Positions 27,408-36,647 of a stretch of 64,000 bases of DNA are shown piece after piece. Location of the stretch: contig NZ_AP023086.1 in the NCBI RefSeq assembly GCF_021655555.1, positions 1,436,001 through 1,500,000 of the forward strand, read 5' to 3'. The notes under the pieces are model-generated. The model was not told where the DNA came from. It worked only from the letters and a program-made list of their open reading frames with translations, and made no database searches. The first letter of the stretch is position 1, and the number at the start of each line of letters is the position of its first letter. The stretch is from Marinagarivorans cellulosilyticus. Lineage in GTDB: Bacteria; Pseudomonadota; Gammaproteobacteria; Pseudomonadales; Cellvibrionaceae. The translations under genes and the position numbers were made by a program.

Positions 27408-28031
27408 ATGCTAAATCGTGTGATCAACGCTGCAACCCATCGACCTTACCGCGCGCTAAGGTCGGTAACTCTGGCATTGGGAGCTATTGGTATTAGTACA
27501 ATGCCGTTAGCGGGGCTGGCAGAACATGCCCCAGCCGAAGGTGCGAGCATTATAGATACCGCTAGAGTGTTTTCCTCTGTGCCGGTTTACACCACGATTA
27601 AAGAGGTAGAGCCACGACAAGAGTGCTGGGTAGAAACCATTGCCCAAGAGCACTACATTCCACCAGAGCCTGCAAGGTACAATAACGCCCCAGTAATAGT
27701 GGGTGGTGTTATTGGTGGTGCCTTGGGGCATGCTGTTGGTCATGGCCGTTCAAATAAAAAGCTAGGTGCCGTTGTGGGGAGTGTGCTGGGGGCGGCCGTA
27801 GGGCACAGCGTGGGCAATAAGCCTTACCAGTCTAGGCGCGAAGGTTATACCGAGGTGAGCTACCGCGACGTTGAGCGCTGCAAAACCGTTGAGCAAACAT
27901 CAACGCGCCGTGTATTTGAAGGTTACGATGTCACTTATGAGTACCGCGGCAATGTTTATACTACGCGCATGGCCAGCTCGCCAGGTAAAGAGCTGCAATT
28001 GGCTGTTCAGTTTACGCCAATTGAAAGTTAA
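27408..28031 (+). CDS. Glycine-zipper 2TM (SlyB/17-kDa antigen) protein
   Basis: A 207-residue exported protein. A signal peptide (cleavage near LAGLAE) is followed by an N-terminal part with a Cys, then the glycine zipper VGGVIGGALGHAVGHG and VVGSVLGAAVGHSVG, then a beta-rich tail. These 17-kDa antigen-like proteins sit in the outer membrane and counter envelope stress. AGAGG lies ahead of the ATG at 27,408. It follows ybbP by 87 bases. Confidence 0.8.
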   Translation: MLNRVINAATHRPYRALRSVTLALGAIGISTMPLAGLAEHAPAEGASIIDTARVFSSVPVYTTIKEVEPRQECWVETIAQEHYIPPEPARYNNAPVIVGGVIGGALGHAVGHGRSNKKLGAVVGSVLGAAVGHSVGNKPYQSRREGYTEVSYRDVERCKTVEQTSTRRVFEGYDVTYEYRGNVYTTRMASSPGKELQLAVQFTPIES

Positions 28032-28140
28032 AGAGCTTGTAGGCCCCTTTAGGTGGTTTAAGCCTGCGTACGTGTTGTACCATACTGGCACTGCAAAGCA
28101 CCGGAGTATGGGTGTATACACGCTGATTAATAGGTTATTT

Positions 28141-28410
28141 ATGACTCGTTCAGGTTTTTGTAAAAAGTGTTTGGCGTTTAGCTTGGGGTTGCTTGGGGCA
28201 TCCGTGGCGAGTGCACAAGGTAATAATATAATCGATAAGAGTCGCGCTGCCGAAATTGCACAAGAAAAATTTGGCGGCGAGTTATTCGGAAAAATTAAAA
28301 AAATTAAAGCTGACGATGGTTCCATCATTTACGAAGTGCGTTTAGATAACAATGGACGCATGACAATCGTTTATGTTGATGGCCGCGGCAATATTACACA
28401 AAAAAAATAA
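28141..28410 (+). CDS. Secreted PepSY domain protein
   Basis: An 89-residue protein with signal peptide (cleavage after VASA) and a single PepSY domain (AAEIAQEKFGGELFGKIKKI; YEVRLDNNGRMTIVYVD). PepSY proteins often inhibit peptidases or sense envelope state. It lies 11 bases before a PhoP-like response regulator, so it probably feeds into the two-component system that follows. Confidence 0.85.
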   Translation: MTRSGFCKKCLAFSLGLLGASVASAQGNNIIDKSRAAEIAQEKFGGELFGKIKKIKADDGSIIYEVRLDNNGRMTIVYVDGRGNITQKK

Positions 28411-28421
28411 GGAGCATCGCC

Positions 28422-29150
28422 ATGCGCTTGTTAGTGGTTGAAGATGAAATGGCTATTCGCAATCAATTAGCCGATTATTTAGGCGGTTTAGGGTTTGCTG
28501 TTGATGTGGCAGCAGATGGTAAAGAAGGGCTCTATTTCGCTAAAGAATACGATTACGATTTGGCCATTGTGGACATTGGCTTACCAGAAATTGATGGTAT
28601 CGAATTAATTAGCCAAGCCCGCGCTGCGGGTAAAAGTTATCCTGTTTTGATTTTAACCGCCCGTGGCAACTGGCAAGATAAAGTTAAAGGCCTTGAGGCC
28701 GGCGCCGATGATTATTTAGTCAAGCCTTTCCACAACGAAGAGCTTCGCGCTCGTGTTAACGCTTTAATTCGCCGCGCTTCTGGCCACGCCAAGCCCCAGC
28801 TAGAATTTGGCCCTGTCACCATCGATACCGCCGCTAAGCAGGTGTTATTAAATGGTAAAGAAGTTGAGCTAACCAGTTACGAGTACAATACTTTGGAGTA
28901 TTTAGCGCACCATGCTGGCGAGGCCATTTCTAAAACAGTCCTTACGGAACACTTGTACCAGCAAGACTTCGAACGCGATAGTAACGTGATCGAGGTGTTT
29001 ATAGGCCGTTTGCGCAAAAAGCTCGACCCAAAAGGCGAGCTGCAACTGATTACCACAATTCGCGGCCAAGGCTACCGCTTTAATACTGACCCCACCAGTG
29101 TGCATAACAGTGTCGCCAACAGTGATAAAGGCGCTGACGTCGTTGGTTAA
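28422..29150 (+). CDS. OmpR/PhoP-family response regulator
   Basis: A 242-residue regulator with a receiver domain (DED at 7-9, phosphoacceptor Asp51 in VDIGLPEIDG, Lys in VKPF) and a winged-helix DNA-binding domain (ELTSYEYNTLEYL, SNVIEVFIGRLRKKL, IRGQGYRF). Closest in pattern to PhoP/QseB. It is followed by its histidine kinase and preceded by a PepSY protein. A C-terminal tail of about 15 polar residues follows the winged helix. Confidence 0.93.
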   Translation: MRLLVVEDEMAIRNQLADYLGGLGFAVDVAADGKEGLYFAKEYDYDLAIVDIGLPEIDGIELISQARAAGKSYPVLILTARGNWQDKVKGLEAGADDYLVKPFHNEELRARVNALIRRASGHAKPQLEFGPVTIDTAAKQVLLNGKEVELTSYEYNTLEYLAHHAGEAISKTVLTEHLYQQDFERDSNVIEVFIGRLRKKLDPKGELQLITTIRGQGYRFNTDPTSVHNSVANSDKGADVVG

Positions 29151-29176
29151 GGTGTTTTCCTGATGAGTGACGTGTT

Positions 29177-30580
29177 TTGACGCCGTTAGTCGAGCGATTG
29201 CATTTACCGACGTTATCTGTTTCTTCGCTAACGACGCGTCTTTTCTTTGCTTCTGTGGTGTTGTTACCTGTGCTATTGGGTTTCAGCGCCACAATGTTGG
29301 ATTATGCTTTTAAGCTCAGCCTAGAAACGGCAGAGCGCGATGCTTTGCGTAGCCAAGTGTATTTATTGCTTGGCGTCGCCGAACCCGGCGATACGACCCT
29401 CGAAATGCCGCCAGCACTCACCGAGCCGCGCTTTGGCGAGCTTAATTCCGGTTTGTATGGCTGGATTGTCGATGGCGAAGGTCATGTCGTATGGCAATCG
29501 CGTTCGACAGATTTAATCCCTTCTGATTATTTCCCTACGCTTACTACCCCCTTTGAGGCGGGCGTGAAAGATTTTTTCAGCAGCCAATTTAACGCCGATG
29601 ACTTTTATTTAATGACCTACGACACTGTTTGGCCTATTGCAGGCAAAGACACCGAGTTTCGTTTTGTTGTTGCCCACAGCCAAGCCGATTTAAAAGCGAT
29701 TCTAGCGGCCTACCGAGAGCGTCTGTTGGTGTGGGTTGTAGGGCTGGCGGTGTTGTTGGTTTTGGTGCAAACACTCATTGCCCGCTGGGGTTTGCAGCCA
29801 TTAAGGCGTTTGGCGCGCGATTTAGAGCGGGTAGAAGCCGGTAAAAGCCAGTCGCTATCGGGCCAATACCCTGCAGATATTCGCCCCGTTACCGAAAACC
29901 TTAATAAAGTATTGCGGGCAGAGCAAGCCCAGCGCGAGCGGTACCGCAATACCTTAGGGGATTTGGCCCACAGCCTAAAAACGCCGTTATCGGTTGTACG
30001 CGGTCAGTTAGAAACCGCCGATTCCAATCAGCAGGAAATTATGCCGGTAGTGGATGATCAAATTAGTCGCATGAGTATGATCATTGATCATCAGCTAAGG
30101 CGTGCGAGTGCGCAGGTTACGCAAAATGCAGTTTATGCCCGCGTATTGGTTAAGCCGCTTATAGAGCGATTAACCGGCGCAATGCAAAAAGTGTATCGTC
30201 ATAAAAACCTGAAAATTGATGTCAATATCAACAAAGATTTGCCCTTTTCCGGTGACGAAGGCGATTTGATGGAAATGGCTGGTAACCTTATCGAAAATGC
30301 CTGCAAATACGGCGCATCGCACGTTGTGATTAGTGCTTCTATTGTGGGGAATGACTTAAAAATTCATATTGAAGATGACGGCCCAGGCGTACCCGATACC
30401 ATAAAAAGTACCATTCTTACGCGCGGCGCACGTGCGGATACGGCGACATCTGGCCAAGGAATTGGGCTTTCTGTTGCGGTCGATATTCTTAGTAGCTATG
30501 GTGGTAGCTTGCAAATAAGTCGCTCCTCACTGGGTGGAGCTAGTTTTAATTTATCTTTACCGGCCTACACCAATGCTTAA
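29177..30580 (+). CDS. Sensor histidine kinase (PhoQ-like)
   Basis: A 467-residue kinase with two membrane helices (about 18-38 and 185-205), a periplasmic sensor of about 140 residues, a HAMP-like linker, the H-box HSLKTPLS (His near 265), N-box NLIENACKYG, and G-boxes DDGPGV and GQGIGLSV. The only start in frame after a stop is TTG at 29,177; a later TTG is possible, but the first is needed for the full membrane anchor. The phosphorylation partner is the response regulator 26 bases upstream. Confidence 0.9.
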   Translation: MTPLVERLHLPTLSVSSLTTRLFFASVVLLPVLLGFSATMLDYAFKLSLETAERDALRSQVYLLLGVAEPGDTTLEMPPALTEPRFGELNSGLYGWIVDGEGHVVWQSRSTDLIPSDYFPTLTTPFEAGVKDFFSSQFNADDFYLMTYDTVWPIAGKDTEFRFVVAHSQADLKAILAAYRERLLVWVVGLAVLLVLVQTLIARWGLQPLRRLARDLERVEAGKSQSLSGQYPADIRPVTENLNKVLRAEQAQRERYRNTLGDLAHSLKTPLSVVRGQLETADSNQQEIMPVVDDQISRMSMIIDHQLRRASAQVTQNAVYARVLVKPLIERLTGAMQKVYRHKNLKIDVNINKDLPFSGDEGDLMEMAGNLIENACKYGASHVVISASIVGNDLKIHIEDDGPGVPDTIKSTILTRGARADTATSGQGIGLSVAVDILSSYGGSLQISRSSLGGASFNLSLPAYTNA

Positions 30581-30615
30581 CGCAGGGCTTGTTAGAGACG
30601 CTATAGATATTGGTT

Positions 30616-31002
30616 ATGCTCGAAAAATCCCGTTTTGATAAGTTTATGCGCGCTAGCCGTTGGTTGCGTTGGGCGCAGTTTGTTATTGCGCTGGTTATCT
30701 TTTGTTATGCCGCGCTATCACCTTCGCCTCAGCTTATAGGGCAACACTCGGATACCAGTATGCACTTTGTTGGTAATATTTTGCTGATGCTGTCCGCTTG
30801 GTTGGCGCTTTGGGGGCGGCTATCCATTATTAAAGTCGTACTATGTTTATTGCCATTTAGTTTAGGTATCGAGCTTGCGCAGTATTTTTCCCCTGGCCGC
30901 ATGGTCGATGTTAAAGATATGTTTATGAATACGGCAGGCTTAGGCGTAGGGGCTTTATTGGCCTTGTTTGCGCAAGTGGGCGTTAAGCGCATATTGCGCT
31001 AA
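30616..31002 (+). CDS. VanZ-like membrane protein
   Basis: A 128-residue inner-membrane protein with four hydrophobic segments and the VanZ pattern (a conserved D-x-x-x-HF near D47TSMHF, GIELAQ, and DVKDMFMNTAG). VanZ-family proteins are linked to glycopeptide resistance in Gram-positives; in Gram-negatives the role is unknown. The ATG at 30,616 is preferred to the TTG at 30,610. Confidence 0.82.
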   Translation: MLEKSRFDKFMRASRWLRWAQFVIALVIFCYAALSPSPQLIGQHSDTSMHFVGNILLMLSAWLALWGRLSIIKVVLCLLPFSLGIELAQYFSPGRMVDVKDMFMNTAGLGVGALLALFAQVGVKRILR

Positions 31003-31050
31003 CGTCGGCCGCTAACATTCAGTACAAACCTAAAATGGCTGCATTGAATG

Positions 31051-34000
31051 TTAAGCGGGTTTTGAATCTGCCGCATTGGCCAGTAATGCTTGCAGAGGGT
31101 GTGATAATGACACGCCAGCTTCACGCAAGGTTTGGCTGCGACAAGAATAACCCGTGGCAATGAGTTTGCCGGTATTTTCTTCGTTAGTTGTGGGCGCGCG
31201 CCAGCTTAAATCAAAAATTTCTGCCGACGTTTCTCTGTTTTTGGTTTCGTGGCCATAAGTACCGGCCATGCCACAGCAGCCTACCGCTTCTACCGCTAGC
31301 GTTTGCCCTAAAGCCGAAAATATTTTTTGCCATTGGCTTGTACTGGCTGGCGCATTGGTTTTTTCGGTGCAGTGGCCGAGTAATTTAAAAGTGCCGTCTT
31401 TAAATAAGCTTTGTTTATTGACTAGCTTATCTAAATGAGCAATCAGCCATTCTTGAATCAACAATACCTTTGGTGCATTTTCTTCACCGAGTGCTTTTAC
31501 GTACTCAGCGCGATAAGCCAATGTCATGGCGGGGTCGATACCCACAAGCGGGATATCGCTGCGGGCTAAAGTATTTAGCTGTGCGGCAGTTTGCTCTGCC
31601 TGTTGCTTAAATTCGGCTAAAAAGCCGTGGACATGCAGTGGCTTACCGTTAGCGCTAAAAGGCGCGATAAGGGGGTTAAAGCCAAATTTCATTAATAGCT
31701 CAATGGCATCTAGCACAACTTGGGCATCAAAGTATCGAGTAAAGGCGTCTTGCACAATAATAACGCTATTGGCTTTTTGCTCGTCATTTAAGCGTTTAAG
31801 TGCATCGCCGGTTGCGTAGCTTACGCCCCACTTTTTTAATTGTTTATTAAAGTTTATGCGCGATAATTTGGGGCTATCAACAAACCCAACCGTGTTTTTC
31901 AAAAAGCGCTTTACTGGCGCAAGTGATTGCACAGTATTAGCTATTGCGGCAAAGGGCGCGGCCATAGGTACAAAGCGCTCGAGGTTAGCGACAAAATAAT
32001 CTTTAAGCGGGCGCGCATAGCGGGTGTGGTAAAGGGCTAAAAATTTACTGCGAAATTCCGGTACATCGACTTTAATTGGGCATTGCCCCACACAAGATTT
32101 ACACGCCAAGCACTGGCTCATCGAATCCATCACTTCATGGGAAAAGTCGTATTGTTGAACAGCGTTTTTGGAGTTTTTTCGGCGTTGTAAAAAGCTTTCG
32201 GCTTTGGGGAAGTTATCGTATTTCCCTGTAAATTTGGTTACGTCAAAATCGTATTCACCGAGTTGTTTTATCCACTCTCTAATTAAAGAGGCACGGCCTT
32301 TAGGTGAGTGTACGCGGTTGCGGGTGGCTTTATAAGATGGGCACATGGCATCGGCGGTATTCCAGTTAAAGCAGGCGCCATTGCCGTTGCAATACACCGC
32401 CTCGCTAAAGCCCTGCCACAATTGCACTGGTATTTGTTGGTCGTTTTGGCCGCGTGTGGGCACTTCATCAATTTTGAGTAAAGTACCAGTATCAATGGGG
32501 GTTGCGATTTTGCCGGGGTTTAGCTGGTTGCGCGGGTCAAAAGCCCCTTTTATACGCTGCAGCTGCGGGAATAGTTCGCCAAAAAATTCGGGGGCATATT
32601 CGCTGCGCACACCCTTACCGTGTTCGCCCCACAATAAACCGTTGTACTTTTGCGTGAGTGCCGTCACTTCATCGGTAATTTTACGCACCATTTTTAAGGC
32701 CGATGGCTCTTTCATGTCGATGGCTGGGCGCACGTGAAGCACGCCGGCATCAACGTGGCCAAACATGCCGTAGCTTAAATTGTGGCTATCTAAAATAGCG
32801 CGAAACTCAGCAATAAAGTCGGCCAGGTTTTCAGGGGGTACGGCGGTGTCTTCAACAAAGGGAATAGGGCGCGCTTCACCTTTGGCATTACCCAGTAACC
32901 CCACCGCTTTTTTACGCATGCCCCAAATCTTTTTCACCGCATCATCGCCCATGGCTAAACCATGGCCAACACAACCGGTGGCGGCATCGGTGCTTTTTAA
33001 TACATCAATTAATTGTGATAGGCCAGCGCTTAATTCCTCTTTGGTTTCTGCGGTGTACTCGACCAGATTCATGCCTTTGATTTGTTCGATATTTTCGGCT
33101 GGAAAATATTCGGCCACTTCTTGCCATACGATATCGTTCATGGCGAGTTCTAACACGCGCGAATCAATAGTCTCGATGCTGGTGGGGCCTGCTTTCATTA
33201 GGCGTGGGGCATCGCGCAGGGCGCTATCAAAGCTGTCGTAATTAACAATCACTAAGGCGGTAAAGTTGGGTATTTTTAGAAGGTTAATTTTGGCTTCTGC
33301 AATAAAACCTAAAGTGCCTTCGCTGCCGCATAAAATATTGTTTAAATTAAACTGGTCGTTTTCGTCGCGAATATGGGCAAGGTCGTAGCCGGTTAAGCAG
33401 CGATTGAGCGGCGGGAATTTTTCGGCAATAAGGGCTTTGTGTTCTTGCTGAATATTATTAATTAAGCGATGCACTAAGCCCGAAATGTTTTGCTCTTCGC
33501 TTTTTAGGGCAAGCTCGTCATCGTTAATGGCGTGGCTAACAATAATGCCGCCGTCCAGCAGTACTGTGGTTAGCTCTAATACGTGATCGCGTGTTTTGCC
33601 GTACCGGCAAGAACCTTGGCCCGAAGCATCGGTGTTTATCATGCCGCCAATGGTGGCGCGGTTACTGGTTGATAATTCAGGCGCAAAGAATAGCCCATAA
33701 GGCTTAATGGCAGCATTGAGCTGATCTTTAACAACCCCCGATTGCACGCGCGCCCAGCCTTCTTCGGCGTTGATTTCCAGAATGTTATTCATGTGGCGCG
33801 ACATATCCACCACAATGCCGTCGGTAAGAGATTGGCCGTTGGTGCCCGTGCCGCCGCCGCGCGGTGATAGCACCACCACATGGTATTGCGGTTGGCAGGT
33901 CAGCTCGGTTATGCGCGTAAGGTCGTCGATGCTTTTGGGGTAGACAACGCCCTGCGGCAGTACTTGGTAAATAGAGTTATCCGTAGCCAAAACCGTGCGG

Positions 34001-34110
34001 CTGGCGTAATCCGGCGCTATGTCACCTTCAAAGTCTGTACGCTTGAGGGCTTCTAGAAACTGCAGGTACAGCGACTGGGTGCTAGAGGTTTGATGTATGC
34101 GTGGGATCAT
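31051..34110 (-). CDS. ydiJ: FAD/Fe-S D-2-hydroxyglutarate dehydrogenase (YdiJ family)
   Basis: A 1,019-residue fusion of an FAD-binding (GlcD-type) oxidase and a GlpC-type Fe-S domain. SPRGGGTGTNGQSLT is the FAD-phosphate loop; GTLGFIAEA and GHVDAGVLHVRP follow; CLACKSCVGQCP binds a cluster; and GYSCRSQ and VGCCGMAGTYGHE at the C-terminus are the CCG-type cysteine domains. E. coli YdiJ oxidises D-2-hydroxyglutarate. A TTG is in frame at 34,128; ATG at 34,110 is more likely. It stands alone. Confidence 0.9.
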   Translation of the reverse strand: MIPRIHQTSSTQSLYLQFLEALKRTDFEGDIAPDYASRTVLATDNSIYQVLPQGVVYPKSIDDLTRITELTCQPQYHVVVLSPRGGGTGTNGQSLTDGIVVDMSRHMNNILEINAEEGWARVQSGVVKDQLNAAIKPYGLFFAPELSTSNRATIGGMINTDASGQGSCRYGKTRDHVLELTTVLLDGGIIVSHAINDDELALKSEEQNISGLVHRLINNIQQEHKALIAEKFPPLNRCLTGYDLAHIRDENDQFNLNNILCGSEGTLGFIAEAKINLLKIPNFTALVIVNYDSFDSALRDAPRLMKAGPTSIETIDSRVLELAMNDIVWQEVAEYFPAENIEQIKGMNLVEYTAETKEELSAGLSQLIDVLKSTDAATGCVGHGLAMGDDAVKKIWGMRKKAVGLLGNAKGEARPIPFVEDTAVPPENLADFIAEFRAILDSHNLSYGMFGHVDAGVLHVRPAIDMKEPSALKMVRKITDEVTALTQKYNGLLWGEHGKGVRSEYAPEFFGELFPQLQRIKGAFDPRNQLNPGKIATPIDTGTLLKIDEVPTRGQNDQQIPVQLWQGFSEAVYCNGNGACFNWNTADAMCPSYKATRNRVHSPKGRASLIREWIKQLGEYDFDVTKFTGKYDNFPKAESFLQRRKNSKNAVQQYDFSHEVMDSMSQCLACKSCVGQCPIKVDVPEFRSKFLALYHTRYARPLKDYFVANLERFVPMAAPFAAIANTVQSLAPVKRFLKNTVGFVDSPKLSRINFNKQLKKWGVSYATGDALKRLNDEQKANSVIIVQDAFTRYFDAQVVLDAIELLMKFGFNPLIAPFSANGKPLHVHGFLAEFKQQAEQTAAQLNTLARSDIPLVGIDPAMTLAYRAEYVKALGEENAPKVLLIQEWLIAHLDKLVNKQSLFKDGTFKLLGHCTEKTNAPASTSQWQKIFSALGQTLAVEAVGCCGMAGTYGHETKNRETSAEIFDLSWRAPTTNEENTGKLIATGYSCRSQTLREAGVSLSHPLQALLANAADSKPA

Positions 34111-34265
34111 TGGATAAAACTCGAACAAAAATAAGCGGCTCGCATTCTACCTGTACGTGACAAGGCTTCCAATCCGATTCATGTTTTTACCCTGTTTTTT
34201 GCGCTATACCGCCGGTATCTCGTTTTTGTGCGCGGTTATGCATACGCTAAGGTTCAATTAAGGGT

Positions 34266-34664
34266 TTAACAACCGTTGGGCCTATTCCGTGCTAATGCGC
34301 GGCCTTTTTTGCTGGCAAGGCGCGTTTTCCAGTCGCCTTCGTGCTCTTGCGTGCAGGCTTCTTCGGTATCAAAAACCACTTGGTTCTTAGGCGAACTTAC
34401 TTTTACACCTATTTTAAAAAGCTTAGCTTGCACGTTGTTTTGCATTTGCTGGGTGTGTAAGTTCTGCTCGGCTTGGGTAAGCTGCTCTTGGGTTTCAAAA
34501 ATACAGGTGACTAATAAGCTGGCAGGGAAGTTGGTGAAATCAACTTGGTGGGTAAGCCACTTAAAGCCGGGAATATCTTTAAGGCTTTGCTCGCACACAG
34601 CAATAAGGGCCAAGCGAATATTATTGTCTGTTCTTTTTTGCGTTTTACTTTGTGCTTTAGCCAT
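34266..34664 (-). CDS. Conserved hypothetical protein
   Basis: A 132-residue protein starting MAKAQSKTQKRTDNNIRLAL, with KWLTHQVDF and CIFETQEQL. This conserved gammaproteobacterial family is sometimes named Fis-family regulator in databases, but I see no clear helix-turn-helix and would not use that name. The ATG at 34,664 has AAGG upstream; the frame is open upstream to 34,754. Divergent from murJ. Confidence 0.6.
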   Translation of the reverse strand: MAKAQSKTQKRTDNNIRLALIAVCEQSLKDIPGFKWLTHQVDFTNFPASLLVTCIFETQEQLTQAEQNLHTQQMQNNVQAKLFKIGVKVSSPKNQVVFDTEEACTQEHEGDWKTRLASKKGRALARNRPNGC

Positions 34665-34790
34665 AGTCGTTGCCTTGTTGATTATGGTCGCGATTATAGG
34701 TTTTTTGGCAAACCCGCGCGCGACAAATATTCTGCTAATTGTTAATGCCAGCACTTTGTGGCGTAATGCCTTCCTTTTTAGGTTAATGCT

Positions 34791-36380
34791 ATGTCGTCTT
34801 CCCCGCAGCCAACAGTGGCCAAAGCACCCTCGTTGTTACGCTCTGGCGCGGTTGTGGGGGTGATGACAATGTTATCGCGGGTGTTAGGCCTAGTACGCGA
34901 TGTGGTATTTGCACGCTTTTTAGGTGCCGATGCCGGGGCCGATGCCTTTTTTGTGGCCTTTAAAGTGCCTAATTTTTTAAGGCGGCTATTTGCCGAGGGC
35001 GCCTTTGCACAAGCCTTTGTGCCGGTATTGTCGGAGCTTAGGCAAAATAATGCAGGCAGTGCGCTTAAGTTATTTATTGACCATGTGGCAGGTTGCTTGG
35101 GTGTATCGTTATTGGCCATTACAACCTTGTGTGTTGTGGCTGCGCCTTTGCTGGCAGTGGTTTTTGCGCCGGGATTTTACTTCGATAACCCCGAAAAAAT
35201 GGCGTTAACCGGCGATTTAATTCGCATTACCTTTCCGTATTTATTGTGCATTTCGCTAGCGGGCTTTTTAGGGGCTATATTAAACAGTTTTGATCGCTTT
35301 GCCGTGCCCGCCGTGACGCCGGTATTGCTTAATATTGTTTTGATTATCGCAGCGGTTTTTGTCGCCCCGCGCATGGGCGAGCCAGCGATGGCACTGGCTT
35401 ACGGGGTGCTAGTAGCCGGTGTGCTCCAGTTTAGTTTTCAGCTGCCTTTTGTGGCCCAGTTGGGTCTATTGCCCAAGCCCAAGCCCGTGTGGTCCGACCC
35501 TAATGTTAAAAAGGTGCTGCTGTTAATGGCACCAGCGATTTTTGGTGTATCGGTTAGCCAAATAAACTTATTGCTCGATACGGTGCTGGCCTCGTTCTTG
35601 CCCTCTGGCAGTGTGTCGTGGTTATTTTATTCAGACCGCTTAACCGAGCTGCCCTTGGGCGTTTTTGGGGTAGGTATTGCCACGGTGATACTGCCTGCAT
35701 TATCGCGCCAACATACGGCTAGCTCGGAACATTATTCCAGCACACTTAATTGGGCCATACGCTGCGTGCTTGTGATTGCGTTGCCGGCTACCGTGGCGCT
35801 GGTGGTACTGGCTAAACCCATCTTGTTTACGTTATTCCAGTATGGCGAAATGGGTGTAAGGGATGTGAATATGGCCAGCGTGAGTTTGATGGCTTATTCC
35901 TTAGGCTTGCCGGCTTTTATGTTAATTAAAGTATTGGCCAGTGGTTACTTTGCCCGGCAAGACACCAAAACCCCCGTGCGCATTGGCATTATTGCCATGG
36001 TGGCCAATATGGGCTTGAACGTTTTGTTTGTGGTGCCTTTGCATTTTGGTTGGCAGCTTGGCCACGCGGGGTTGGCGTTGGCTACGTGCGCCTCGGCTTT
36101 TTTAAATGCCGGCTTGCTGTACCGCGGTTTACTCAAAAGCCAGGCATTTGTGCCCGAAAATAACTTACTGCGCTTTGCCTTATTGTTGTGCGTTGCCAGC
36201 CTTGTGATGGGGGCAGGCTTGTGGTTTAGCTTGCAGTATTTACCCAGCTTTGAAGTGTTAGGTTGGTTGCCGCGCATTGGCTATACGGCCTTGTTTTGCA
36301 TGGCGGGTTTTGCAGTTTATGTGCTAGTGCTGTTGCTATTGGGGGTGCGCGTTCGCGACTTTAAGCCCAATAAAACGTAA
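34791..36380 (+). CDS. murJ: Lipid II flippase MurJ
   Basis: A 529-residue MOP-superfamily protein with 13-14 membrane helices and the MurJ/MviN signature (LGLVRDVVFARFLGADAGADAFFVAFK, PNFLRRLFAEGAF, and QINLLLDTVLASFL). It moves lipid II across the inner membrane during peptidoglycan synthesis. In many gammaproteobacteria murJ lies beside ribF and rpsT; neither is visible here. Confidence 0.96.
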   Translation: MSSSPQPTVAKAPSLLRSGAVVGVMTMLSRVLGLVRDVVFARFLGADAGADAFFVAFKVPNFLRRLFAEGAFAQAFVPVLSELRQNNAGSALKLFIDHVAGCLGVSLLAITTLCVVAAPLLAVVFAPGFYFDNPEKMALTGDLIRITFPYLLCISLAGFLGAILNSFDRFAVPAVTPVLLNIVLIIAAVFVAPRMGEPAMALAYGVLVAGVLQFSFQLPFVAQLGLLPKPKPVWSDPNVKKVLLLMAPAIFGVSVSQINLLLDTVLASFLPSGSVSWLFYSDRLTELPLGVFGVGIATVILPALSRQHTASSEHYSSTLNWAIRCVLVIALPATVALVVLAKPILFTLFQYGEMGVRDVNMASVSLMAYSLGLPAFMLIKVLASGYFARQDTKTPVRIGIIAMVANMGLNVLFVVPLHFGWQLGHAGLALATCASAFLNAGLLYRGLLKSQAFVPENNLLRFALLLCVASLVMGAGLWFSLQYLPSFEVLGWLPRIGYTALFCMAGFAVYVLVLLLLGVRVRDFKPNKT

Positions 36381-36647
36381 ATGGGTACCCTTGTTTTGCG
36401 CTAAACAGTGCGTGTTAACTGCGATAAATAGACACTTTTAGTGCCAGAGCAAAGGTGGCACCTGCTGCTTTATAGGCTTTGCATTGTGCCGCAGGCCTTG
36501 CCAGTACTGGCTTTTAAGGTCCCACACTGTGTTAGAGCAAAGTGGCACGGCATTTTTTTCGGCTCATGTATTGTTTTACTGTTATTGAGGCGACATTCCC
36601 CTAAAGCCTTGTAATATGGCCCTTACGTTTTAGTAAAGGGTACCCCA